DNA from: an uncultured Bacteriovoracaceae bacterium
GTDB lineage: Bacteria; Bdellovibrionota; Bacteriovoracia; Bacteriovoracales; Bacteriovoracaceae
Reading direction: 5' to 3'
Assembly (NCBI GenBank): GCA_950054155.1
Contig: CATLOT010000036.1
Coordinates: 1 to 32,807, forward strand
DNA: 32,807 nt
A model generated the notes under the pieces. The model saw only the letters and a program-made list of their open reading frames with translations, was not told the origin of the DNA and searched no databases. The translations under genes and the position numbers were made by a program. Numbering within the stretch: the first letter of the stretch is position 1; each line of letters begins with the position of its first letter. Shown here one piece after another: positions 22,989 through 31,535 of this stretch.

Positions 22989-24557
22989 TTAAATGGGTAA
23001 AATGATTTTTTGTTTAGGAAAGATTCGCTTATCTTTAAGAGAATTCGCCTGAACAATTCTTTTTACGCTTACGCCGAAACGTTTTGCGATCTGATAGAGG
23101 TTATCTCCACGACGCACAACATACACTTTTGTCGCAGAACCCGAGACCTTTAACCTTTGGCCAACATAAATTTTAGATGATCTTAGGCCATTTAATCTTT
23201 TAAGGGCCCTTAAGCCCATCCCATGATGAGAAGCGATTGTTGAGAGGTTGTCCCCTCTTTTTACAACATAGTAGCTTGAACTCGCGGGAGTTCTTACCCG
23301 GAGTTTTTGGCCAACAAAGATCTTATTCCTCTTAAGATTATTTCCTCTTTTAAGCTTAGCAATTGTTGTCCCATACTTTCTTGCGATTTTATAAAGACTC
23401 TCTCCTCTTCTCACTCTATGAACAGTATTTTCTGTAGGAATTCTTGCAATCACTCTGCGCTTGGCTTTAGGCATTTTTGCGATCTTACTAACGGCAACTT
23501 TCGAAATATTTTCAGGGACATAGAGAGAGTAATGTCTTCTTCTGCCAACATAATCTCTTCTCACATCTGGATTTAAGCTTTTAAGGGTTTTGTAATTAAC
23601 CTTTAGAGTCTTTGCTACTTTCTTAAGTGAGATTGGCTTATCAATTTCAACTTCAAAAGCGTTATTATAGAGCTTCGCTACTCTTGGGACTTTCGTTTTA
23701 CTATAATGGCGCCTAACAATTTCTTTTGCGGCAGCAACTTTAGGGATATAGAAAATGGTTTCCTTAGGAAGGAGACGTTTTGAAACAAGTTCTTTATAGT
23801 CTCTCGTATTACCGCGACGGATCGCATTTATAATACGATACTCACCGGCATTGTAAGCACAAAGAGCAAGTTCCCAAGAGCCAAAAATATTATAGAGGTC
23901 TTTAAAGTAATTCGCCGCTGCTCTTGTGGCCTTAAAGATATTAGTTCTCTCATCAAGATAACTATCAACATAGAGGTTATAGCGCTTAGCCGTTCCTTTA
24001 ATAAATTGCCAAGGTCCGACAGCAGAAGCATGGGATTTTATGTGAGTGTTGTAACCCGACTCAATTAAACCAACATAGAAAAGGTCCTTCGGAAGCCCTT
24101 CTTCTTCAAAAATATTTTCGATCACCTTCTTATATTTGAGTCCATTCTTTACATGACGAGTGAAACGATCTTTATTTCTCGTCGTAAAGTACTTCATCCA
24201 AAACTTGTAGTGCTTTTCTTTATAATCAAGTTCAAGTGCAGCTTCACTTTCAGCGACACTTGTTACAGGATCTTCTTTTTTAAGATCTTCCTTTCCAAAG
24301 GTTTGAACAATCTCTTCTTCTGCTTTAACAATATCCTCATCAAGGTCGTTAACTTTTGATGGAGTAACAACAGGAGGAAGCTCTTCTCCAATAACGACTG
24401 TTTCTTCAAGGTCCCTTGAAAGAGGCTTGACGGAAAGATTTTCCGCTTTAACTTCACTCTGAGTGTCACTGTCACCGCTGATAATTGGTCGAATTGATGA
24501 ACAGGAATGCAACGTTGAAAAGATAATTAGGGTATGTAGGGCAGTCCTGGCCATCAT
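22989..24557 (-). CDS. mltD: Membrane-bound lytic murein transglycosylase D-like, three LysM repeats
   Basis: This 522-residue enzyme cuts the glycan backbone of peptidoglycan. It has a lipoprotein-type N-terminus (LHSC, Cys19), then an acidic linker of about 90 residues. The SLT domain (about 150-300) has the catalytic Glu E166 in YVGLIESGYNTH, then SAVGPWQFIKGTAKRYNL and ALCAYNAGE. The tail has three LysM peptidoglycan-binding repeats (about 379-421, 429-471, 478-521), the last reaching the C-terminus. Length and order match MltD. The start has an AGGAG site and two tandem ATGs. It is likely cotranscribed with the glycosyltransferase gene that follows. Confidence 0.95.
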   Translation of the reverse strand: MMARTALHTLIIFSTLHSCSSIRPIISGDSDTQSEVKAENLSVKPLSRDLEETVVIGEELPPVVTPSKVNDLDEDIVKAEEEIVQTFGKEDLKKEDPVTSVAESEAALELDYKEKHYKFWMKYFTTRNKDRFTRHVKNGLKYKKVIENIFEEEGLPKDLFYVGLIESGYNTHIKSHASAVGPWQFIKGTAKRYNLYVDSYLDERTNIFKATRAAANYFKDLYNIFGSWELALCAYNAGEYRIINAIRRGNTRDYKELVSKRLLPKETIFYIPKVAAAKEIVRRHYSKTKVPRVAKLYNNAFEVEIDKPISLKKVAKTLKVNYKTLKSLNPDVRRDYVGRRRHYSLYVPENISKVAVSKIAKMPKAKRRVIARIPTENTVHRVRRGESLYKIARKYGTTIAKLKRGNNLKRNKIFVGQKLRVRTPASSSYYVVKRGDNLSTIASHHGMGLRALKRLNGLRSSKIYVGQRLKVSGSATKVYVVRRGDNLYQIAKRFGVSVKRIVQANSLKDKRIFPKQKIILPI

Positions 24558-24638
24558 GAGAGATTCTCCTGTTAGACTTCATGTCTGTATCTCTCTATTT
24601 TATCGAATATCCGGATGGGTTACAAGGTAATGAAAGAC

Positions 24639-25352
24639 CTAGAGACCGACCTCTAGGCCAAGGAAAACACCCACTTCTGCAGAAATCTCCATCTCTGTTT
24701 CGGGAACCTTCTCCACGACAAGCTCTGTATGAATAACAAAGGTTCTTTGAGTTTTGAGAATCTCTTTCCAGTCCAAATTATTCACCTTAAGTTCGATTTT
24801 GCGACCAAGATCAGTCAAGTTCTCTGGGTCTTCTTCCTTGTTGTAACTCGCGATAAGAAAACCTCTGTCAGCAATCACTTCAGGACTTCCCTCTTCAGGA
24901 AGGGTGAAGTCCAAGTAGAGCCTAATATCTTTGATGAAGCCAAGGTCTGCCACCTGCCAGTCCGTAGCATCAACAACTTTGAGGGCCATTCTCTCTAATC
25001 CCAAACGATCAATAAGAGACCAGTCTTCTATTTGATCAAGTTCAGGAGCAAAGTAAATAATCGGATCGATCTCATAATCCTGGCCACCGTCCTGAGAGAG
25101 TTGAAGATTGGCCGCAATATTAGCAAGTTCTTGGAAGATAGGACCCAGCTCAGAAACCTCACCAAATTCAGTGCCGAATTCCTCCACTTTCATGGGGTCC
25201 GTCTCAATACTTACGCGCAAAGGCTTTTTACGCAATTGCTCGTCCAGGGGGACTGGCTCGAAACTTGGCTCAATAAACTCTTTGGTTCCGCAGGAACTCA
25301 AGAGAGCGGCCATAAGTGCCCAAAAAATGGTGGTTTTTTTGATTAGTTTCAT
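24639..25352 (-). CDS. Lipoprotein of unknown function
   Basis: I do not recognise this 237-residue protein. The N-terminus is a lipoprotein signal (MKLIKKTTIFWALMAALLSSC, lipobox LSSC with Cys21). The mature part is acidic and has alternating hydrophobic residues suggesting a beta-rich fold; no enzyme motif is visible. It lies 81 bp upstream of the mltD-like gene on the same strand, so it may belong to the same transcript or have a related envelope role. It is divergent from the outer-membrane barrel gene. Confidence 0.7.
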   Translation of the reverse strand: MKLIKKTTIFWALMAALLSSCGTKEFIEPSFEPVPLDEQLRKKPLRVSIETDPMKVEEFGTEFGEVSELGPIFQELANIAANLQLSQDGGQDYEIDPIIYFAPELDQIEDWSLIDRLGLERMALKVVDATDWQVADLGFIKDIRLYLDFTLPEEGSPEVIADRGFLIASYNKEEDPENLTDLGRKIELKVNNLDWKEILKTQRTFVIHTELVVEKVPETEMEISAEVGVFLGLEVGL

Positions 25353-25471
25353 AAATTAATAATATTTTATCTAAAAGTGTGGCGTGAAAATAACAGAATC
25401 TGACTGAGAAAACTACGGCCCGAGTAGAAATTACGCTACGCGCGATATTAAAATGCCGCAACGCAGACATT

Positions 25472-26719
25472 GTGTTACTTTTCCCTATGCTCTTTTTATT
25501 GACCTCCATTCTTGCCCTGCTGGTGGGACTTCCCGCGCCCCAGGCCGCTTATTACGACACTCTTCCAAAGGGTGTCCGCATGGTGGTTATGAAGCAGGTT
25601 CAAACGAGCACCATCAACTCAGCCTTTGATCGCCAAAAGCAAGAGAGCCAGTACTTTTACCGCCTCGACCTCAACGCCAAAACAATCGCGGAGATTAACA
25701 CCTCCTTTCAAGCAGCTTTTGACCAAGTCAAATCCATTTCACCTGAAGCCTATGATCAACTCACTTTCGGGGAGTACCAGGCCAAGGGGCAGGCCCAGGT
25801 CAAAGTGAATGGTGCCGGTCTTGCTTGGGGCATCAATAACCGTCTCACGATATATAGTGCTTTCCCCTATTATGATGCTCGAGTGGATCTCAATGTCCAA
25901 AGAACGAAGGGAAATAATTATGCTGAAGTCGCCGATCAGCTGAGAAAGAGTGGTGATAATAGTTCCGCCCAAGTCATCTCTCAAGTTGCTCCTAACCTCC
26001 CTGATGTCAATGAGGGTGTGGTTCAATCTGTTGTCGTCAACTATCTTGGATATGAGCCCCTCGGAAATTGGCAAGCTAAAGGAATGGGTGATGTGGAAGT
26101 AGGTGCCATTTATCGCCTTACCGATTGGGACTATTCAGGATTGGCCCTCTCTGGTGGAATTGTCCTTCCAACAGGAAGGCAAGATAACCCTGATGTTCTT
26201 CAGGACTTCGCCTTTGGAGATGGACAGACAGATCTCTTCGTTGAATTTGGGGGTGGCCTCACCATTCCCAACACGCGTTGGAGTTTTGATTCTTTCGCCC
26301 GCTACACCTATCAATTTGCCCATAATAGAACCATGAGAATTCCAGAATCACGTGACTATCCCTATGGTTCAGAAAAAGCTAACTTTGAAGAGAAACTAGG
26401 GAATATTTTTGACTTCACTTTGAGTACCAATTATCAATGGCGCCGTTGGCTCAGTTTTAGTGCCGCTGCTCTCTACAATCATATTGGACAGGCAAGTTAT
26501 CAATCACCACATCAGCTAGGAAATGAAGTTCATGCAGCCGACACTGAGATTGTTCAACAGTCGGTTCGTCTCGCCACTCATTTTTCAACAGTCCCCCTTT
26601 ATAAATCAGGCGACTTCTTTCTCCCCTTTGCCATGAATCTTTCGGCCCAGCAAATTCTAGGAGGAATGAACACTCCTAAGTTTTCTCGCTACGACATAGA
26701 ATTTCGTTTCTTCTTTTAA
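25472..26719 (+). CDS. Outer-membrane beta-barrel protein
   Basis: This protein of about 410 residues has an N-terminal signal (hydrophobic MLFLLTSILALLVGLPAPQA, cut after QA). The mature chain is rich in aromatic, alternating strands and ends in the all-aromatic FRFFF typical of barrel assembly signals. Repeated short strands with Gly, Asn and Asp turns fit a barrel of the transporter or porin type; I do not identify the family. GTG 25472 opens the frame, but ATG 25487 is an equally good start; neither has a good ribosome site. Its stop overlaps the stop of the convergent epimerase gene in a shared TTAA. Confidence 0.75.
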   Translation: MLLFPMLFLLTSILALLVGLPAPQAAYYDTLPKGVRMVVMKQVQTSTINSAFDRQKQESQYFYRLDLNAKTIAEINTSFQAAFDQVKSISPEAYDQLTFGEYQAKGQAQVKVNGAGLAWGINNRLTIYSAFPYYDARVDLNVQRTKGNNYAEVADQLRKSGDNSSAQVISQVAPNLPDVNEGVVQSVVVNYLGYEPLGNWQAKGMGDVEVGAIYRLTDWDYSGLALSGGIVLPTGRQDNPDVLQDFAFGDGQTDLFVEFGGGLTIPNTRWSFDSFARYTYQFAHNRTMRIPESRDYPYGSEKANFEEKLGNIFDFTLSTNYQWRRWLSFSAAALYNHIGQASYQSPHQLGNEVHAADTEIVQQSVRLATHFSTVPLYKSGDFFLPFAMNLSAQQILGGMNTPKFSRYDIEFRFFF

Positions 26720-27714
26720 TGATGATAGCTGTAGAGCAAGTGACCCTTCTCTAGAAAAACATGATCAAAAGGATCTTTCTTAAGATGGAGAAAACCGTCA
26801 AGATCATAGAAGTCAACTCCATGGCCAATGACCATTGCACTTGAAATCCCGAGACTAGATTCAATCATACAACCGAGCATCGTTTTAAAGCCCAGAGCAC
26901 GTGCTTCGCGAATTTGATTCATGGCCTTTATGTAGCCGCCCGCTTTTTGAAGCTTAATATTCACCCCATGAAAAGCCCGTTGAAAATCATCAATCACGGG
27001 TCCATCCTGAAGGGATTCATCGGCCATCAGTAGGGTCGAGCTCATCTCTCTTAAGCGGCAACATTCATCAAAGTGACTATGGGAAATGGGTTGCTCAACG
27101 AGCTCTATATTGAGATCACTTATTTCTTTTAAAAATTCACCAGCGATTCGCGCGTCTGAAAAGCACTCATTTCCATCTAAGCGAAGGGGCCCTGAGAAGA
27201 GAGAGCCGATTTTCCTTACATAATCGATATCATTCTCACTTGTAATTTTAACTTTTAAAGAAAAGAAGCGCTGTAAGGATTCACTTTGAAAGTAATCCTC
27301 AATTTCATCACAACCCATATGAGGTATTGAAAAGCTGGTTGCGATATTAGTAACCTCTCTTACTCCAAGCACTCTTTGAGGGGTGTCTTCCATAAGTTGA
27401 GCCAAAAAATGAACATAGGCTGATTCAATTCCAAAGCGCAGATTAGCAGGAAGCTCACTCTCCTCAATTCTCGCCATAATGTCCTCAAGCCCGTTGAGGT
27501 CAGATCCTTTATTATCTGCAAAGTTCTTAAAACCTTGCTCTACCTCTTCTTTTGAAATATCTCCATTCGTAATAAAGGCAACTTCTCCCTTTCCTTTAAG
27601 CTTTCCTTCACTATAGGTGACTATATAGTTTTCCTTTTCAAAGACTGACCCTCGAGAAATCTTCCACTCTCTTTTTAACGGAAGAACTAATTTTTCTAAT
27701 GTCCAGCGGACCAT
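26716..27714 (-). CDS. Enolase-superfamily dipeptide epimerase (L-Ala-D/L-Glu type)
   Basis: This 332-residue enzyme belongs to the muconate-lactonising subgroup of the enolase superfamily. Catalytic parts are K154/K156 in SLKVKI, metal ligands D180 (LRLDGNE), E207 (VEQP) and D232 (MADES), and K254 (IKLQKAGG). CMIESSLGISSA and the DLDGFLHL signature (304-311) are typical of dipeptide epimerases, as in L-Ala-D/L-Glu epimerase (YcjG), which acts on the murein dipeptide L-Ala-D-Glu; o-succinylbenzoate synthase is a relative but lacks the DLDG end. An AGGAG site precedes the ATG. No menaquinone gene is nearby, which favours the epimerase reading. Confidence 0.85.
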   Translation of the reverse strand: MVRWTLEKLVLPLKREWKISRGSVFEKENYIVTYSEGKLKGKGEVAFITNGDISKEEVEQGFKNFADNKGSDLNGLEDIMARIEESELPANLRFGIESAYVHFLAQLMEDTPQRVLGVREVTNIATSFSIPHMGCDEIEDYFQSESLQRFFSLKVKITSENDIDYVRKIGSLFSGPLRLDGNECFSDARIAGEFLKEISDLNIELVEQPISHSHFDECCRLREMSSTLLMADESLQDGPVIDDFQRAFHGVNIKLQKAGGYIKAMNQIREARALGFKTMLGCMIESSLGISSAMVIGHGVDFYDLDGFLHLKKDPFDHVFLEKGHLLYSYHH

Positions 27715-27761
27715 ACTTCTCCTATACTTGAAAAAACCTCACTTTATCATAACCTAAAACT

Positions 27762-28820
27762 ATGCTTGAAAAGTCGTTAATCATTAAAATAATTGCCCTT
27801 ATTGTTGTTACCTTTGTCGTTGCCAAGGCCATTGCTCCCTTTGTGGGAGAAACACTTTGGGAACTGGTTTTCGGTACCAAGAAGAAAAAGAATAGCGATC
27901 TTGATTTTGATGCTCTTATCTCTCAAAAAAAGTCCATGCTCCGAGGCGGAATGATTGGTGGTGAAAAGATGGAACTTACAGGAGGCGCCTCAAGAAAAGG
28001 AGAAACGGAAGAAATCGTTCAGGCCGAGTACAAGGAGCTTTCTCAAAAAGCAAATCGCTCAACAACTGAGGCTAAAAGATTTGAAGAGCTCAAGAAAATG
28101 ATTGCCATGTTTGACTCCCTTCAATGGGGAAATATCAAAGGAATTGAAGACCTTGAAAAGAAACTCTCTCAAACCTACTCCCATCGCTTTAGTGCAAGCA
28201 GCCACTTTACCTTTCTTCTGGCAAGAGGAGCTTTTCTCGACTCACAAGCGAAGTGGGTAGGACTTGATAAAACTTATTTGGCGATTGAAACCTTCACTCT
28301 TTTAAAAGAAGTTTTCTTGAGTAGCACCCTTCGCACTACAATCGCAAAGAGGTGGCAGATGAGTGCCATAAGCTTCGATAAAAGCCTATGTCTTATCCTT
28401 GCGGGAAAAAAGGGCAAAACAACTCTCGCCAGTCTCGCGAAAGCAAATCAAGTCCAGGTGCCTACGATAAAAGACTTAGACCTCCTCTCTCTTCTCATTA
28501 TTTCTCCTGGTGTTCTTAAGAATAAGTCGACTATTCTCAATGAATTAAGAGAAAAGGCCGAGGTTTTTCATGCGCTATCCCCTCTTCCTCCTCTTAAGAG
28601 CGATAAAGATCTTATCAGTGCCTCAAAATCCTTAGGATTATCGCCAAAGGCAACAATAGAGCAAATAAAAAGTCGCTATAAGAAATTGGCCCAACTCAAA
28701 CACCCAGACACCCTTAAAGCAAAGGGCATTCCCTCTGAATTCGAAGGAATTGCAACGGAAAATTTTACTCAAATCAAAAGGGCATATGATATATTAATAA
28801 AGGAAAAGAACAAATCCTAG
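27762..28820 (+). CDS. Membrane-anchored J-domain protein
   Basis: This 352-residue protein has an N-terminal membrane helix (LIIKIIALIVVTFVVAKAIA), then a basic stop (KKKK at 40-43), an unrecognised middle, and a C-terminal J domain (about 288-348) with the Hsp70-activating motif HPD at 314-316 (KLAQLKHPDTLK). The layout, N-terminal membrane anchor with a cytosolic C-terminal J domain, is like DjlA, but the middle shows no clear TerB domain. It would recruit DnaK to the membrane. The next gene follows after 8 bp, with an AGGAA site overlapping the stop, so the two are cotranscribed. It has no strong ribosome site of its own. Confidence 0.8.
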   Translation: MLEKSLIIKIIALIVVTFVVAKAIAPFVGETLWELVFGTKKKKNSDLDFDALISQKKSMLRGGMIGGEKMELTGGASRKGETEEIVQAEYKELSQKANRSTTEAKRFEELKKMIAMFDSLQWGNIKGIEDLEKKLSQTYSHRFSASSHFTFLLARGAFLDSQAKWVGLDKTYLAIETFTLLKEVFLSSTLRTTIAKRWQMSAISFDKSLCLILAGKKGKTTLASLAKANQVQVPTIKDLDLLSLLIISPGVLKNKSTILNELREKAEVFHALSPLPPLKSDKDLISASKSLGLSPKATIEQIKSRYKKLAQLKHPDTLKAKGIPSEFEGIATENFTQIKRAYDILIKEKNKS

Positions 28821-28828
28821 GAACTCAA

Positions 28829-30478
28829 ATGCCCCAAAAGAAACAAGTTGTAGATGACCTCGCCCGCGAACTTTTGGCGATTGCCAGTGAAACAAACGGT
28901 ATCAATCTCGATGATACTCTTGAACTCATGGCCTATTCGCCAAAAGTAAAAGATAGCCCGCTCGTTATCAAACAAGTCCAAGAATTTAAACGCCTTCTCG
29001 CAGGCTTTCACCAAGATGAAGTTGATATCGACACCCTTCTTGGCCACTGTGTCTCTGACGCCTTTTTTGATTTCTTTAAAAGCTTTCCCTTAAAATTCAG
29101 AGAAGAGCATATTCATCTAACAGGCTCGCTTACTGCCGACTTTATTTATCCGCGCCTAAAAGTTCTTATTGAAGGCCCTCACAGTGAGATTTACAAAGAA
29201 AAAATCTGTGAAGTCTATGGCGATGAAGCCTGGCCTATCACCAGTGTTGAAGATGTCGATAAACTCATTCGCCTCCAAGATGGCGAACAGTTTATGACCT
29301 ATCTTAGAATTCTCTATCTTCCAAAGCTCGTCCTCGTAGACAGAAAGGCCCATGAGGAAGCTGCCTTTCATATGGCAAAAGAGCTTTACGAAGAATATAA
29401 CGTTGGTCACATTAGATTGAAGTTTACCCTCAACAGAATGACCACTAAGAAGTCTGAGCAAATTCCTGGCATGGAAAATATCACCGAAGAAGATGTGGTC
29501 TTCGGGCTCTACGATGGTTTCAAGAAGTTTCAAAAAGATCATCCCGACTTTGACTTCATTCTTTCTCCAAGTTTTAGGAAAGAAGCCGAATTCTTTGACC
29601 AAGAGAACTTTGAAAGCAAAGAAGATCACTTCCTCGATCAAGTGAAGAAACTCCTTGGTATTATCGAAAGAAATCCTGAACTTAAAAACTATCTTGTTGA
29701 GATTGATACGGTTGGTGACGAGAAGGAACTCTATCGCAAGAAGCATTTTAAGCAAATGAAAGCAGGCCTTAGACGCCTGCAATACAATGGCTTTAAAATT
29801 CGCTCTCACCACGGCGAAACATGGAAGACGCTTCGAAAAGGTGTTCAATCTGTTGATAATTCCATGAATATTTGGCACATCGACACCCTTGAGCACGGGC
29901 TAAGCCTTGGTATAAATCCCAATTATTATTTTCACCGCCTCTTTCAAAGAATTCTCGAAAAGAATAAAGCGAAAACCCCTATTGATCCTGAAAGCACAGA
30001 GTTTAGAGAATTAATGGATATGGAGTGGCGAGTCCCTCAGGTCCGAGACAAACTCATCTCTGGCGTTCCTCTCACAGAAGACGAAGAGATTATTTTCATC
30101 AAAACTAAGTTTCATACCGCTAGAGAGATTGAGCACTATCAACACGATATTCTCAATCGAATGATTAACAAGAAAGTTTCCCTTGTTGCCCTTCCAACGA
30201 GTAATATAAAACTCACTAATTCATTTCCCGACATCAAAGATCACCCCTTTAGCTGGTGGGAGAAAAAAGGGGTTCGTCTCGGAGTGGGAACAGACAACTA
30301 CGTCACCCTATCAACGAACTTTATTCGTGAGATGCTTATTCTGCTCTTTAGTGACCCTCAAAACCTCAAGATCACAAAACTTCTTATGGTTGTAACAGGT
30401 GAAACGAGAAGACCCTATATCTCTCACCTCTTGTGGCAACAGAGAAAATCTCAAATGAGGAAGGCTAAAGAAGCTTAA
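28829..30478 (+). CDS. Long adenosine-deaminase-family metal hydrolase
   Basis: This 549-residue protein carries the metal-dependent deaminase barrel found in adenosine deaminase: HIHLTGS with H94/H96, HHGET (327-331), LEHGLSLG with H356, the PTSN motif (456-459), and GTDN with D489. The family is usually 330-370 residues; this one has about 90 extra N-terminal residues and an extra segment of about 90 between H356 and PTSN. At 490 the second Asp of the usual TDD motif is Asn. The metal site looks intact, but the substrate may not be adenosine. It follows the J-protein gene by 8 bp in one operon; its stop TAA shares a TTAA with the convergent GT9 gene. Confidence 0.85.
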   Translation: MPQKKQVVDDLARELLAIASETNGINLDDTLELMAYSPKVKDSPLVIKQVQEFKRLLAGFHQDEVDIDTLLGHCVSDAFFDFFKSFPLKFREEHIHLTGSLTADFIYPRLKVLIEGPHSEIYKEKICEVYGDEAWPITSVEDVDKLIRLQDGEQFMTYLRILYLPKLVLVDRKAHEEAAFHMAKELYEEYNVGHIRLKFTLNRMTTKKSEQIPGMENITEEDVVFGLYDGFKKFQKDHPDFDFILSPSFRKEAEFFDQENFESKEDHFLDQVKKLLGIIERNPELKNYLVEIDTVGDEKELYRKKHFKQMKAGLRRLQYNGFKIRSHHGETWKTLRKGVQSVDNSMNIWHIDTLEHGLSLGINPNYYFHRLFQRILEKNKAKTPIDPESTEFRELMDMEWRVPQVRDKLISGVPLTEDEEIIFIKTKFHTAREIEHYQHDILNRMINKKVSLVALPTSNIKLTNSFPDIKDHPFSWWEKKGVRLGVGTDNYVTLSTNFIREMLILLFSDPQNLKITKLLMVVTGETRRPYISHLLWQQRKSQMRKAKEA

Positions 30479-31455
30479 TTCATTTTCTCTTTGATTTCTT
30501 TAGCAACGCTTTCGGGCGTAAGAGAGACCATACACTCTTGATAAACTTTACGAGAGCAGGGACCGCTTCCGTCTTTAGAACAAGGTCGACAAGGAAGATC
30601 GACCTCAAAAGTCCTTAAGCCTCCCATGGTCGTAAAGCCAAATGCTGTTGGCCCCATTAGGCTCACACCTTGAACTCCTGAAAAGTCAGCAACCTGTTGC
30701 AGTCCAGTGTCAGCCGTCACGATAAAGTCTGCATGGGCCGCAACGGAGCAGCTCTCAGCTAGACTTAACTGTCCCGCAAAGTTCTCAACTCTTTCTGGCG
30801 CCACTTCTTTAATTTCTTCACAAAATTGATCTTCAGGTCCCCCGAGAATAAGAAATTGATGCTCAGGCAATAGAGTGACGAGACTCTTAAAATGCTCCAG
30901 TGGCCAAGTTTTCTTTGGCCACGCAGCAGAGGGCACAAGTACAACTCTCCCTCTAATAGTGGCACTCATCTCTTCACTAAGGGCCACGGGCCAAGGCCTA
31001 GGCCTAAGTTCTCCCTCTAGTTTTAAGGCGCTTTGAAGCGGTTTCCAATAAGAGACCATTGCTTTATAGGGCTGTGGGAACTTATTAATCCCAAAGGTAA
31101 AGAGAAGGAACCTCTTCCAGCGCTCCTTTGATCTGATAACCAGGTTCGTCCGTGTAAAAGAACAAGTGATCTTACGCAAGATTCCTGAGCGCGTGTTATT
31201 ATGCGCATCATAGATAATATCAAATTGATTTCGCAGACTAAAAGCTAGCCGAATTAATCCGCCAAGTCCCTCTGACCGATCAAAGGTGATCACCTGATCA
31301 ATAAGATCATCCCCTTTAAGAGTCCCTTCAAGGTCTTTTCTTACCAGCCAACTCACCTCACAACCAGGAAGTCCTTCCTTGAGAGGTTTAAGAAGGGCTT
31401 TGGTCTGAACAATATCGCCAAAGCTAGAAAGTCGGATGATTAAAATCTTTTTCAT
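30475..31455 (-). CDS. Glycosyltransferase family 9 (ADP-heptose:LPS heptosyltransferase-like)
   Basis: This 326-residue protein has the GT9 order: ILIIRLSSFGDIVQTKALLKPL at the N-terminus, the DAHNNTRSG segment in the first half, LVPSAAWPKKTWPLEHF near the middle, NFAGQLSLAESCSVAAHADF, and the TADTGLQQVADFSGV motif (DTG followed by a helix). A cluster of cysteines near the end (PCRPCSKDGSGPCSR) is also seen in some members. It would add heptose to the LPS core. It starts at ATG 31455 with a GAAGGGA site. Confidence 0.88.
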   Translation of the reverse strand: MKKILIIRLSSFGDIVQTKALLKPLKEGLPGCEVSWLVRKDLEGTLKGDDLIDQVITFDRSEGLGGLIRLAFSLRNQFDIIYDAHNNTRSGILRKITCSFTRTNLVIRSKERWKRFLLFTFGINKFPQPYKAMVSYWKPLQSALKLEGELRPRPWPVALSEEMSATIRGRVVLVPSAAWPKKTWPLEHFKSLVTLLPEHQFLILGGPEDQFCEEIKEVAPERVENFAGQLSLAESCSVAAHADFIVTADTGLQQVADFSGVQGVSLMGPTAFGFTTMGGLRTFEVDLPCRPCSKDGSGPCSRKVYQECMVSLTPESVAKEIKEKMN

Positions 31456-31499
31456 TCCCTTCTAATATACCTTTTTTGATGCCTCCTAGCCACTGTCGC

Positions 31500-31529
31500 T
31501 TGTGTTGTATGACTTTAGCGGTGTAAAAT
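31500..31529 (+). promoter_or_regulatory. Possible promoter immediately before pilT
   Basis: TTGTGT (31500-31505), an 18-base spacer and TAAAAT (31524-31529) end only 6 bases before the pilT ATG. No ribosome site is seen, so a leaderless message is possible. Weak boxes; a tentative call. Confidence 0.25.
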
Positions 31530-31535
31530 AACTTT

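Noticed and set aside
26716-27714. o-Succinylbenzoate synthase (MenC) for the enolase-superfamily gene
   Set aside because: The DLDG end and Ala-Glu epimerase-like residues fit dipeptide epimerase better, and no menaquinone genes are near.
29156-29896. 246-codon open frame antisense to the deaminase-family gene
   Set aside because: It lies wholly inside a gene with clear active-site motifs, and its product is unlike any known family; a shadow of the coding strand.
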